From Streptomyces sp. 3214.6 (GTDB taxonomy: Bacteria > Actinomycetota > Actinomycetes > Streptomycetales > Streptomycetaceae), in NCBI RefSeq assembly GCF_900129855.1, contig NZ_LT670819.1, positions 2,356,001 through 2,420,000 on the forward strand: a DNA stretch of 64,000 nucleotides, written 5' to 3'. A model generated the notes under the pieces. It saw only the letters and a program-made list of their open reading frames with translations, had not been told where the DNA came from and did no database searches. The first letter of the stretch is position 1. Every line of letters begins with the position of its first letter. Of the stretch, positions 16,357 through 23,579 are shown one piece after another. The position numbers and the translations under genes were made by a program.

Positions 16357-17507
16357 CGGATAACTTTCTGGACTGTTTCCGTGGTGGTCCGCCGCTCCTC
16401 GCGCCCTGCCGCGTGGGCGCCGCGGATGGCCTCGCCGATGGTCGCCTGCGAGACGACTCCGGCGGCCCGGCCCTCGGCGTCCACGGCGAGGGCCCAGCCG
16501 GTGGGCGACAGGACGGCACAGTCGAGCGCGGCGCGCAGCGAGTCCCGTCCGGCGACGAACGGCCGCCCGTACGGCAGCAGTCGGCCGACGTCGATCTTTC
16601 CGGCCGTCAGTCCGGCGGGCTCGCTCCAGCCAAGCGGACGCCCGTCCACTCCGGTGACGAGGAGGTAGGGGGTGTCGGCCGTGCTGCGGGCGGCGATCTG
16701 CTCGGCGGTGGCGTCGACCGCGACGATCGGCGCGGTGAGCAGCTCCAGGCCCTCGGAGGAGAAGAATGACAGGCGCCGGATGCCGCGGTCGGCGCCGAGG
16801 AAGTCCTCGACGAACGCGTCCGCGGGGTCGGACAGCAGCTCGGCGGGCGGCGCGAACTGGGCGAGCCGACCTCCGGTGCGCAGCACGGCGACCATCGTGC
16901 CGAGCTTGACGGCCTCGTCGATGTCATGCGTGACGAAGACGATGGTCTTGCCCAATTCGGCCTGGATGCGCAGGAGTTCGTCCTGCAGCCCCTTGCGGAC
17001 GACGGGGTCGACGGCGGAGAACGGCTCGTCCATGAGCAGCACCGGCGGGTCGGCGGCGAGCGCCCGTGCCACGCCGACGCGCTGCTGCTGGCCGCCGGAG
17101 AGCTGGTAGGGGTAGCGCTTGGCGAACGAGGAGTCGAGCCCCACCCGTTCCATCAGCTCGCGGGCCCTGGCGCGGGCCTTGTCCTTGCTCCAGCCGAGCA
17201 TCCGGGGCACCGTGGCGATGTTGTCGACGATCGTGCGGTGCTGGAAGAGACCGGCGTTCTGGATGACGTAACCCATGGACCGGCGCAGGGTGTTGACGGG
17301 TTGCTGACGGCTGTCGACGCCGTCGATGAGGATCGTGCCCTCGCTGGGTTCGACCATCCGGTTGATCATCCGCAAAGTGGTCGTCTTGCCGCAGCCCGAG
17401 GGGCCGACGAGCACGGTGATCGAACGGTCCGGTATGTCGAGAGAGAGCCGGTCGACCGCCACCGTGCCGTCCGGGTATCGCTTGGTGACTGAATCTATCC
17501 GTATCAA
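16353..17507 (-). CDS. Glycine betaine-type ABC transporter ATP-binding protein with CBS tail
   Basis: A 384-residue ATPase that powers quaternary-amine import. Walker A GPSGCGKTTT (about 35-44), signature LSGGQQQRVGVARAL (about 135-149), Walker B VLLMDEPFSAVD (about 155-166) and a switch His in FVTHDIDEA are intact. Residues about 245-375 form two CBS-like motifs, which in OpuA-type transporters sense ionic strength. The start is TTG 17507, with no ATG or GTG in frame close by, and GAAGGG lies 12 bases upstream. It heads the ATPase-permease-permease operon. Confidence 0.9.
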   Translation of the reverse strand: MIRIDSVTKRYPDGTVAVDRLSLDIPDRSITVLVGPSGCGKTTTLRMINRMVEPSEGTILIDGVDSRQQPVNTLRRSMGYVIQNAGLFQHRTIVDNIATVPRMLGWSKDKARARARELMERVGLDSSFAKRYPYQLSGGQQQRVGVARALAADPPVLLMDEPFSAVDPVVRKGLQDELLRIQAELGKTIVFVTHDIDEAVKLGTMVAVLRTGGRLAQFAPPAELLSDPADAFVEDFLGADRGIRRLSFFSSEGLELLTAPIVAVDATAEQIAARSTADTPYLLVTGVDGRPLGWSEPAGLTAGKIDVGRLLPYGRPFVAGRDSLRAALDCAVLSPTGWALAVDAEGRAAGVVSQATIGEAIRGAHAAGREERRTTTETVQKVIR

Positions 17508-17909
17508 AGCGCCGAATACCCTTCGGGTCTGGCATTTTCTGCCCGCTCTCGACCACGCGAGTTCGGGCCGTTGCGGGGAGAGTCTAGACCGACTACCAGA
17601 TCAGCTGTCCGCCGCCGACCCGTTGGACGTACCGGGCGCTCGCCTCGATGCCGTCGAGGCGGCCGGAAGGTCATCGGCTACACCGGTTTCGGCCGTGTTC
17701 GGGGCGAGTTCAGCGGTGGGCGCGCAGGGCAACGGCGCGAGCGCCGAGGGCACCTTCCACCCCTACTCCGGTGAGGCGCCGAGCGGTTCGGGCGACGGCC
17801 AGGAGACGGGCCGGGACGACGGGGCCGGGTACGAAGAACCAGGACGGCGCGACCCGGCTGGTGGCGGTGGCCACCGACCAGTCGGCCTCCGGGGGGCGTA
17901 CACGCAGAC
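17508..17909. other. Non-coding stretch upstream of the betaine transporter operon
   Basis: About 400 bases with no frame showing convincing codon bias, start site or homology. It must carry the promoter of the ATPase gene at its left end. Short peptide-like stretches (for example a frame reading TKNQDGATRLVAVATDQ near 17835-17885) hint at a decayed coding region, but I cannot name it. Confidence 0.4.
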
Positions 17910-17942
17910 GGGCGGGCCTCCGGTAGCACCGACGGCCCGCCC
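17910..17942 (-). terminator. Hairpin ending the flavin-transfer operon
   Basis: GGGCGGGCC (17910-17918) pairs with GGCCCGCCC (17934-17942), a 9-bp GC-only stem with a 15-base loop. It lies 31 bases after the stop of the small ORF that follows apbE on the minus strand, so it probably terminates that operon. Confidence 0.6.
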
Positions 17943-17972
17943 ATCCATTCGCCCGGGACCCGCCGAGACCGG

Positions 17973-18095
17973 TCAGCGGCACCGCCGTTGGTCCGGTTGG
18001 GATCGGTTTCCTCGTCCCGATGTCCACGCGAGGACCGCCGCGCTCCACCCGAGGAGCCACACGGCCGCTCCCAGCGCCCCCGCCTCGACGCTCAC
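17973..18095 (-). CDS. Putative 40-residue membrane protein coupled to apbE
   Basis: The frame begins with a GTG that overlaps the apbE stop (GTGA) and encodes about 40 residues: a short N-terminus, one hydrophobic helix (ALGAAVWLLGWSAAVLAWT, about 7-25) and a basic hydrophilic tail. The stop is followed at 31 bases by a strong hairpin. Stop/start overlap, a single transmembrane helix and the terminator position are consistent with a real last gene of the operon. I recognise no family. Confidence 0.4.
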   Translation of the reverse strand: MSVEAGALGAAVWLLGWSAAVLAWTSGRGNRSQPDQRRCR

Positions 18096-18835
18096 GCCGC
18101 CGCCGCGCCCGCCGTCGGGAATCCTGCCGTGCGCAGCACGCGACCGCCGGGCAGTACGGCGTACACCTCGCAGCCGTCGCGCTCCGCCGCCCACTCGACG
18201 CCCTCCGCGCCCATGGCGAAGGCGGCCGTGGCGACGGAGTCTGCCTCGGTCAGGGTCGGGGCCACCACGGTGAGGCTGTCGAGGCCGACGGCGGGGCGAC
18301 CGGTGCGGCCGTCGAGGATGTGGTCGCCGCGCTCGTAGCGCGCGGAGGTCGCGACCGCCGCGTCGGTGAGGTCGAGGACGGTGCACAGTTTGTCGGCGAT
18401 CTCGGGGTGCCGTACGCCGACCCGCCACGGCCCGCCCGACACGACCACGTCGCCCCCGGCGTTGAGGCAGAACCGGCCGAGCCCGGCGCCGGTCAGCAGT
18501 GCGGCCGCCCGCTGCACGGACCAGCCCTTGACGACCGCGCAGGGGTCGAGGCCGCGGCCGGGCAGCCGGACGTCGAAGGCGCCGCCGGTGGCCACCCGAT
18601 ACCGTTCGCAGATATCGAGGACCTCCACCAGGTCGGCGCTCAGCTCGTCGGCCAACAGCTCGCCCCGGTCGTACCGGGACACCTCGCTGTCGGCCTTGAA
18701 CGGGCTGAACCGGGCGTCGACCTCGCGCAGCCAGGCGAACACGGCGTCCCCGGCCTCGTCGGGGACGACGGTGTCGTCGACCCGCAGCGAGACCGGAAAC
18801 CCCATGACGTGTTCGACGCGGTGCACGTCAGGCAC
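18092..18835 (-). CDS. apbE: FAD:protein FMN transferase (ApbE family)
   Basis: A 247-residue ApbE-type enzyme that attaches FMN covalently to Thr/Ser in FMN-binding domains using FAD. Conserved blocks are visible: an N-terminal MGFPVSLRV strand, FSPFKADSEVSRYDRGE, the GGAFDVRLPGRGLDPCAVVKGWSVQRAAALL block, CLNAGGDVVVSG, and ATSARYERGDHILDGRTGRP, which contains the metal-site Asp. No signal peptide is evident. The GTG start overlaps the end of the FMN-binding-protein gene by 8 bases. Its natural substrate is almost certainly that neighbour, whose domains carry SGATxTS target motifs. Confidence 0.9.
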   Translation of the reverse strand: MPDVHRVEHVMGFPVSLRVDDTVVPDEAGDAVFAWLREVDARFSPFKADSEVSRYDRGELLADELSADLVEVLDICERYRVATGGAFDVRLPGRGLDPCAVVKGWSVQRAAALLTGAGLGRFCLNAGGDVVVSGGPWRVGVRHPEIADKLCTVLDLTDAAVATSARYERGDHILDGRTGRPAVGLDSLTVVAPTLTEADSVATAAFAMGAEGVEWAAERDGCEVYAVLPGGRVLRTAGFPTAGAAAA

Positions 18836-19523
18836 CCTTCGCGTCGATCGCGGCCTGGAGGGACTCCCGGTAACCGTCGCTCGTGATGGTCGCGCCGGAA
18901 ACGGTGTCGATGTCCGCGCTCTGAGCCGTCAGCGTCTCCGCGATCAGCTTCGGCACCGCCGCCGTCGTCTGCGGATGGTTCGGCTGCTTCAGCATCTTCA
19001 CAGCCGTGATCCGGCCGCCCGCGTAGGTCACCTGGACCTGCACGTCGCCCTTCTCCGTCGTGACGGTCGAACCCGCCACGGTCTGCGAGGTCGCGGCCGA
19101 GGCCGCGGGGGACGCCGAGGCGGCCGCGGCCTGCGCGTCGATGGCCGCCTGGAGGGACTCCTTGTAACCGTTGCTGGTGAGCGTCGCGCCGGAAACGGTG
19201 TCGATGTCCGCGCTCTGAGCCGTCAGCGTCTCCGCGATCAGCTTCGGCACCGCCGCCGTCGTCTGCGGATGGTTCGGCTGCTTCAGCATCTTCACAGCCG
19301 TGATCCGGCCGCCCGCGTAGGTCACCTGGACCTGCACGTCGCCCTTCTCCGTCGTGACGGTCGTACCGGTGATGGTGGTCGAGCCCGAGGAGGAGGTGGA
19401 GGAGGACACGGAGGGCGTCGAGGCGGCCCCGGTGGTGGACGTCGTACCGGTCGACGGCTCGTAGCGCCAGACCGGGATCAGGCCCGCGACGGACAGGACC
19501 AGGACAGGTATTGCTCGCTTCAC
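18828..19523 (-). CDS. Exported protein with two tandem FMN-binding domains
   Basis: A 231-residue protein with an N-terminal hydrophobic segment (about 4-20; signal peptide or anchor), a Ser/Thr-rich linker (22-50) and two FMN-binding domains (about 52-132 and 150-230). Each ends in a flavinylation motif (DTVSGATLTSNGYKESLQ and DTVSGATITSDGYRESLQ) where ApbE would join FMN to the Thr. Most family members have one domain; here the two are nearly identical. It probably carries electrons outside the membrane between the ferric-reductase-like flavoprotein (19534-20871) and an acceptor. The start is GTG with GAGAGAGACGAC upstream. Confidence 0.88.
   Translation of the reverse strand: MKRAIPVLVLSVAGLIPVWRYEPSTGTTSTTGAASTPSVSSSTSSSGSTTITGTTVTTEKGDVQVQVTYAGGRITAVKMLKQPNHPQTTAAVPKLIAETLTAQSADIDTVSGATLTSNGYKESLQAAIDAQAAAASASPAASAATSQTVAGSTVTTEKGDVQVQVTYAGGRITAVKMLKQPNHPQTTAAVPKLIAETLTAQSADIDTVSGATITSDGYRESLQAAIDAKGA
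18889..19363 (-). repeat. 181-bp perfect direct repeat inside the FMN-binding gene
   Basis: Positions 18889-19069 and 19183-19363 are identical over 181 bases and in register (offset 294 bp, exactly 98 codons). Flanking sequence diverges slightly (CCGGTAACCGTCGCTC against CTTGTAACCGTTGCTG). The identity includes silent positions, pointing to recent in-frame duplication or ongoing gene conversion. Confidence 0.95.
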
Positions 19524-19533
19524 GTCGTCTCTC

Positions 19534-20871
19534 TCATCCCGCCAGGCTGAAGCGCTCGAAATGGATCTGCGTCTTGGGCACGTCGAGCTCGCGCAGGGTG
19601 CCGAGGACCGCGTTCATCATCGGCGGCGGCCCGCACAGGAAGACGTCCCGCTCGGCGATGTCCGGCACGAGGGCGGCGAGTTCGCGCGGCGCCAGCCGGT
19701 CGGGCACCGGCGGCCCGGTGACCAGGTGCAGTTCGGCGCCCTTGGCGACGGCGAGGTCGCGCAGCTCGTCGTAGAGGACAGCGTCGCGCTCGCCGGCCAC
19801 CCGGTAGATGACCACGGCGTGCCCGTGGATCTCCTCCAGCAGCGCCCGGATCGGAGTGACGCCGACGCCGCCGGCGATGAGCAGGGACTCCGGACGGGTG
19901 CGGTGCATCGCGGTGAAGGCGCCGTAGGGGCCCTCGGCGAAGACCCGGGTGCCGGGCTTGATGTGGCGCAGTCCCGCGGAGCCGTCGCCGGCGGCCTTCG
20001 CGGTCAGCCGCAGCCGGGTGCCGTCGGGGGCGGCCGACAGGGAGAAGGGGTTCGCCTGCCACCAGCGGTCCTTGGTCACGAACCGCCACAGGAAGAACTG
20101 GCCGGCCCGGGCGGGCAGCCGGTCCAGATCGCGCCCGGTGATGTACACGCTCACGACGTTGTCGGCCTCGGGGACGACCGCCTCGACGCGCAGTTGGTGA
20201 CGCCAGTTGCGCCACAGCGGCAGGGCCAGCCGGCCCAGGAACACCGAGCCGAGGGCGACGGTCCACACGGTGTACCAGTACGCCGTGGCAGCGGAGGACG
20301 CGGTGAACGTGGTGCCGACCGCGACCTGGTGGGTGAAGGCCAGCACCACGGCGACGTAGGTGTACAGGTGGATGAAGTGCCAGGTCTCGTAGGCGAGGCG
20401 ACGACGGGCCCAGCGGGCGGAGACGCCGCCGATGACCAGGATCAGCACCAGGGCGACCACCGCGCGGAAAACGCCTTCGACGGTTTCCGCGAGGTCCACC
20501 AGCTGGCTCACCGGGTTCATCGAGGAGGACTGGGCGTAGCCGAAGGTGATGAACACCACATGCCCGACCAGCGTCCACAGCAGGCCGAAGCCGGTCCAGC
20601 GGTGCCAGTTGGTCAGCCGGTCCATGCCGATGCGGCGGTCCAGCCAGGGCAGCCGGGCCACCAGCAGCAGCTGGAACGCCATCAGCAGGGCGCCGTACAG
20701 GCCGGCGAAGCGGCCGATCACGACCAGCGCGTTGGAGGCGAAGCCTGCCTGGACGGCGAAGAGGGTCACGACGGCCGCGTTCGCGGCCAGCACGGCGTAC
20801 AGACCCGTGCGGGCCACTACTTTGGGGCGTATCGCCGTGGGGGGAACGGGAGGCGATTGGACGGTCGTCAC
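19534..20871 (-). CDS. Ferric-reductase-like transmembrane ferredoxin/flavodoxin reductase
   Basis: A 445-residue membrane oxidoreductase. Residues about 20-215 form six hydrophobic helices with paired His that could bind haem (TNWHRWTGFGLLWTLVGHVVF; YETWHFIHLYTYVAVVLAFTHQV). The C-terminal half is an FNR-type module: FAD-binding RAGQFFLWRF and NPFSLSAAP, NAD(P)-binding GGVGVTPIRALLEE, and the terminal LCGPPPMM block. It should move electrons from cytoplasmic NAD(P)H across the membrane, probably to the flavinylated protein encoded 10 bp downstream. The gene is divergent from a two-component system. Confidence 0.88.
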   Translation of the reverse strand: MTTVQSPPVPPTAIRPKVVARTGLYAVLAANAAVVTLFAVQAGFASNALVVIGRFAGLYGALLMAFQLLLVARLPWLDRRIGMDRLTNWHRWTGFGLLWTLVGHVVFITFGYAQSSSMNPVSQLVDLAETVEGVFRAVVALVLILVIGGVSARWARRRLAYETWHFIHLYTYVAVVLAFTHQVAVGTTFTASSAATAYWYTVWTVALGSVFLGRLALPLWRNWRHQLRVEAVVPEADNVVSVYITGRDLDRLPARAGQFFLWRFVTKDRWWQANPFSLSAAPDGTRLRLTAKAAGDGSAGLRHIKPGTRVFAEGPYGAFTAMHRTRPESLLIAGGVGVTPIRALLEEIHGHAVVIYRVAGERDAVLYDELRDLAVAKGAELHLVTGPPVPDRLAPRELAALVPDIAERDVFLCGPPPMMNAVLGTLRELDVPKTQIHFERFSLAG

Positions 20872-20920
20872 GGACGGAAACTCCTAGATCGGGTCCTCAG
20901 AACACAGAGCTTGTCCGTGC

Positions 20921-20951
20921 TTCGCTGTCGTTTTGCTGTCGTACAACTTTC
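20921..20951. promoter_or_regulatory. 11-bp-spaced direct repeats upstream of response regulator gene
   Basis: TTCGCTGTC (20921-20929) recurs as TTTGCTGTC (20932-20940) exactly 11 bases later, and a weaker third copy follows (GTACAACTTTC, 20941-20951). Direct repeats at 11-bp spacing are the usual binding pattern of OmpR/PhoP-type regulators such as the one encoded immediately downstream. They lie in the divergent region and could control both directions. Confidence 0.4.
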
Positions 20952-21017
20952 AAGATCTTATCGATCGGGGTGTGAGTGAGACGCGGGTCTGGCGCCGGGG
21001 GGTGGGTGGCGCACTAT

Positions 21018-21716
21018 GTGGAGGTGGAAAAAGTACGACTCCTCGTCGTGGACGACGACCCGCCGATCGCCGATCTCGTGGCGACGGTCGCCCGCTACGA
21101 GGGCTGGGACGCGGTCACCGCGAACTCGGGTGAGGAGGCGCTGCGCCGCGCCGCCGACTTCCATCCCGACATCGTGGTGCTCGACCTGATGCTGCCCGAC
21201 ATCGACGGTTTCGGCGTGCTCGACCGACTGCGGAACACCGGGACGATGGTGCCGGTCGTGTTTCTCACGGCCCGCGACGGGGTCGCCGACCGGGTCGCGG
21301 GGCTAACCCGGGGCGGCGACGACTACCTGGTGAAACCGTTTGCCGTGGAGGAGCTGATGGCCCGGCTGCGGACCGTGCTGCGGCGCAGCACCGGCCCCGG
21401 TTTCCAGCGTTCCGTGCTGCGGGTGTCGGATCTCACGATGGACGAGGACACCCGGGAGGTCCGCCGCGGCGGAAAGTTGCTGACGCTCACCCCGACCGAG
21501 TACGAGGTGCTGCGCTACCTGATGCGCAAGTCCCCGACCGTGCTCACCAAGGCGCAGATCCTCGATCATGTCTGGGAATACGGTTTCGGCGGCCGCTCCA
21601 ACGTCGTCGAGCTGGTCGTCAGCCGACTGCGCCGCAAGCTCGACGCGACGGGCGACGACCCGCTGATCCAGACGGTACGCGGTTTCGGATACGTGATCCG
21701 GCAGGCGGCCGAGTGA
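21018..21716 (+). CDS. OmpR/PhoP-family response regulator
   Basis: A DNA-binding response regulator of about 230 residues. The receiver domain has acidic residues in VVDDDPP, the phospho-acceptor Asp in VLDLMLPDIDG, Thr in FLTARD and Lys in DDYLVKPF. A winged-helix effector follows (LTLTPTEYEVLRYLM, VVELVVSRLRRKLD, IQTVRGFGYVI). The start is uncertain: GTG 21006, 21018 and 21024 are all in frame and none has an ideal ribosome-binding site. Its stop overlaps the histidine kinase start, so the pair is coupled. Divergence from the electron-transfer operon suggests it may control it. Confidence 0.88.
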   Translation: MEVEKVRLLVVDDDPPIADLVATVARYEGWDAVTANSGEEALRRAADFHPDIVVLDLMLPDIDGFGVLDRLRNTGTMVPVVFLTARDGVADRVAGLTRGGDDYLVKPFAVEELMARLRTVLRRSTGPGFQRSVLRVSDLTMDEDTREVRRGGKLLTLTPTEYEVLRYLMRKSPTVLTKAQILDHVWEYGFGGRSNVVELVVSRLRRKLDATGDDPLIQTVRGFGYVIRQAAE

Positions 21717-23212
21717 TCGGCCGACTCTGGCAGTCGTACCGCAGACTGCGGCTCGGCACCCGGCTGGCGCTGGGGCTCGGCGCACTGTCGCTGGTGGTGT
21801 TCGCGGTGGTCGGCACGGCCATGACGACCTATATGCGGGACTATCTGTCGGCCCAGCTCAACGATCAGCTCGCGATCGCCCAGGTCGCGCAGTCCAAGAG
21901 CATCGTGGACTCCGGCTCGCTGACCGGGAAGAAGTACTGGGGCTGGTACTACGCCGTATACGACGTGCGGGACGGCGAGCCGGTGCTGCGCAAGCCCGAG
22001 GACCCCGGTGACGTGCCCGAGGACGTCGCCGACCTCACCGCCCTGGCCAAGGCGCAGACCGTCGCCGACACCGAGCTGGTGCGCACCGCGCACCTCACGG
22101 GCAAGGGCGAGTACCGGCTGCGCGCCTGCGAGGTGGAGCCCGGCGTGCTGCTGGTCAGCGGCGCGCCGATGGACGAGCTCGAGGACACCGTCCGGCAGTT
22201 GATCACGATCCAGGTCGTCACCTTCGGCCTGGCGCTGCTGGCCCTCGTGGTGTTCGGCCGGGCGCTGCTGCGGCGCGGCCTGAAACCGCTGAGCGACATG
22301 GCGCACACCGCGCACGGCATCGCCTCGCACGACCTCAGCGAGTCGGCGTCGCGGCTCCCCCTGCGGGCGGACGCGCCGGGCGGCGGCCCCGAGGTGGAGG
22401 AGCTGCGCACGGCCTTCAACACGATGCTGGAGCACATCGACGACGCACTCGCCGTGCGCGCGGAGGCCGAACAGCGGCTGCGCCGTTTCGTCGCCGACGC
22501 CTCGCACGAGCTGCGCACACCGCTGATGTCGGTACGCGGTTACGCAGACCTTTTCCAGTACGCGGCCGCCAACGCGCCCGAGGAACGGGACAAGCACCTG
22601 GCCCGGCTGCGCGCCGAGGCCGCCCGGATGGGCTTCCTCCTCGACGACCTCCTGCTGCTGGCCCGCCTGGACGCGGCCGAGGTGGAGACGCCCCTGCGGA
22701 TGGAGAACGCGGACCTGGTCGAGCTGGTCGAGCAGGCGACCGACGCGTTCCGCGCGAGCCACCCCGGGCATCCGCTGACGGTGTCCCCGGGACCGGCGGC
22801 CGTGCCACTGCGGATGGACCCGCACCGCATCCGCCAGGTCCTGGACAACCTCCTCACCAACGCGGCCGTGCACACCCCGGCCGGAACCCCGGTCCGCGTC
22901 GAGGTGACCCTCGCTCCGGAGACGGCACAGGTTCATGTGACCGACAAGGGCCCGGGCATTCCGGCCGGTGACCGTGGACGCGTTTTCGACCGTTTCTACC
23001 GCGTCGACAAAGCCCGCAGCCGCGACCGCGGCGGCAGCGGCCTCGGCCTGTCGGTCGCCCGCTCCCTGGTGCGGGCCCACGGCGGCTCGCTGGAGCTGGG
23101 TGACGCGCCGGGGGCGACGGTGTTCACGATGACCCTGCCGAGGGCACCGGACGCGGATCGGCCGACGAGCGCCGGCCCGGCAGCCCTGCGCACGCAACGC
23201 CCCGGCGGCTGA
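21713..23212 (+). CDS. Sensor histidine kinase of two-component system
   Basis: A 499-residue membrane kinase. TM1 lies at about 18-42, a small extracytoplasmic sensor at 43-160 (includes KKYWGWYYAVYDV), TM2 at about 162-182, then HAMP. The H-box is FVADASHELRTPLMS with His near residue 264, the N-box DNLLTNAAVHTP, G1 VTDKGPGIP, F-box FDRFYRVD and G2 GGSGLGLSV. All catalytic boxes are intact. The GTG start overlaps the regulator stop (GTGA). Confidence 0.92.
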   Translation: MIGRLWQSYRRLRLGTRLALGLGALSLVVFAVVGTAMTTYMRDYLSAQLNDQLAIAQVAQSKSIVDSGSLTGKKYWGWYYAVYDVRDGEPVLRKPEDPGDVPEDVADLTALAKAQTVADTELVRTAHLTGKGEYRLRACEVEPGVLLVSGAPMDELEDTVRQLITIQVVTFGLALLALVVFGRALLRRGLKPLSDMAHTAHGIASHDLSESASRLPLRADAPGGGPEVEELRTAFNTMLEHIDDALAVRAEAEQRLRRFVADASHELRTPLMSVRGYADLFQYAAANAPEERDKHLARLRAEAARMGFLLDDLLLLARLDAAEVETPLRMENADLVELVEQATDAFRASHPGHPLTVSPGPAAVPLRMDPHRIRQVLDNLLTNAAVHTPAGTPVRVEVTLAPETAQVHVTDKGPGIPAGDRGRVFDRFYRVDKARSRDRGGSGLGLSVARSLVRAHGGSLELGDAPGATVFTMTLPRAPDADRPTSAGPAALRTQRPGG

Positions 23213-23216
23213 ACGG

Positions 23217-23266
23217 CAACCGCGGTCGTAAGCGGTTCCGGCAACCGCCGTCGTAAGCGGTTCCGG
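23217..23266. repeat. Two tandem 25-bp repeats after the kinase gene
   Basis: CAACCGCGGTCGTAAGCGGTTCCGG-like units at 23217-23241 and 23242-23266 differ at one base, and the first 5 bases of a third follow. They begin 4 bases after the kinase stop. No function is apparent. The rest of the gap to the next gene at 23580 shows only GC-rich sequence with no convincing frame. Confidence 0.7.
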
Positions 23267-23579
23267 CAACCAGCGACCGCCGCGCCCGCGGCGAGGGCCG
23301 GGGGTCGGGTGGGAAGGGCGGGCGGTGCTGCGGGCCGGGTGAACCTCGGGGGAGAGCCGGGATGAACTCGTGGGGGTTCGGGCAGAAATCCCACAGCCTC
23401 ACCGCGCCTCCCCCGCCTCACCGCACCGCGGTCGCCCTTCGGCCCGCACTCCGTCGGCTTCCGGACACCGCACCGTCACACCGAAGGGGAACGACACCCC
23501 CGTCCCCTCCCCAGACAGGCCCAACCCCGATCCGTCAAGCCGCCGCGCGCGGTCACGACGCGAAAGGACGACGTGCGCC

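Noticed and set aside
17508..17972. Intergenic stretch considered as a tRNA or riboswitch
   Set aside because: I could not fold a cloverleaf or match a known aptamer; only a terminator-like hairpin is supported.
23217..23266. Tandem repeats considered as a CRISPR array
   Set aside because: Units are directly adjacent with no spacers and only two copies; no cas genes are in the window.
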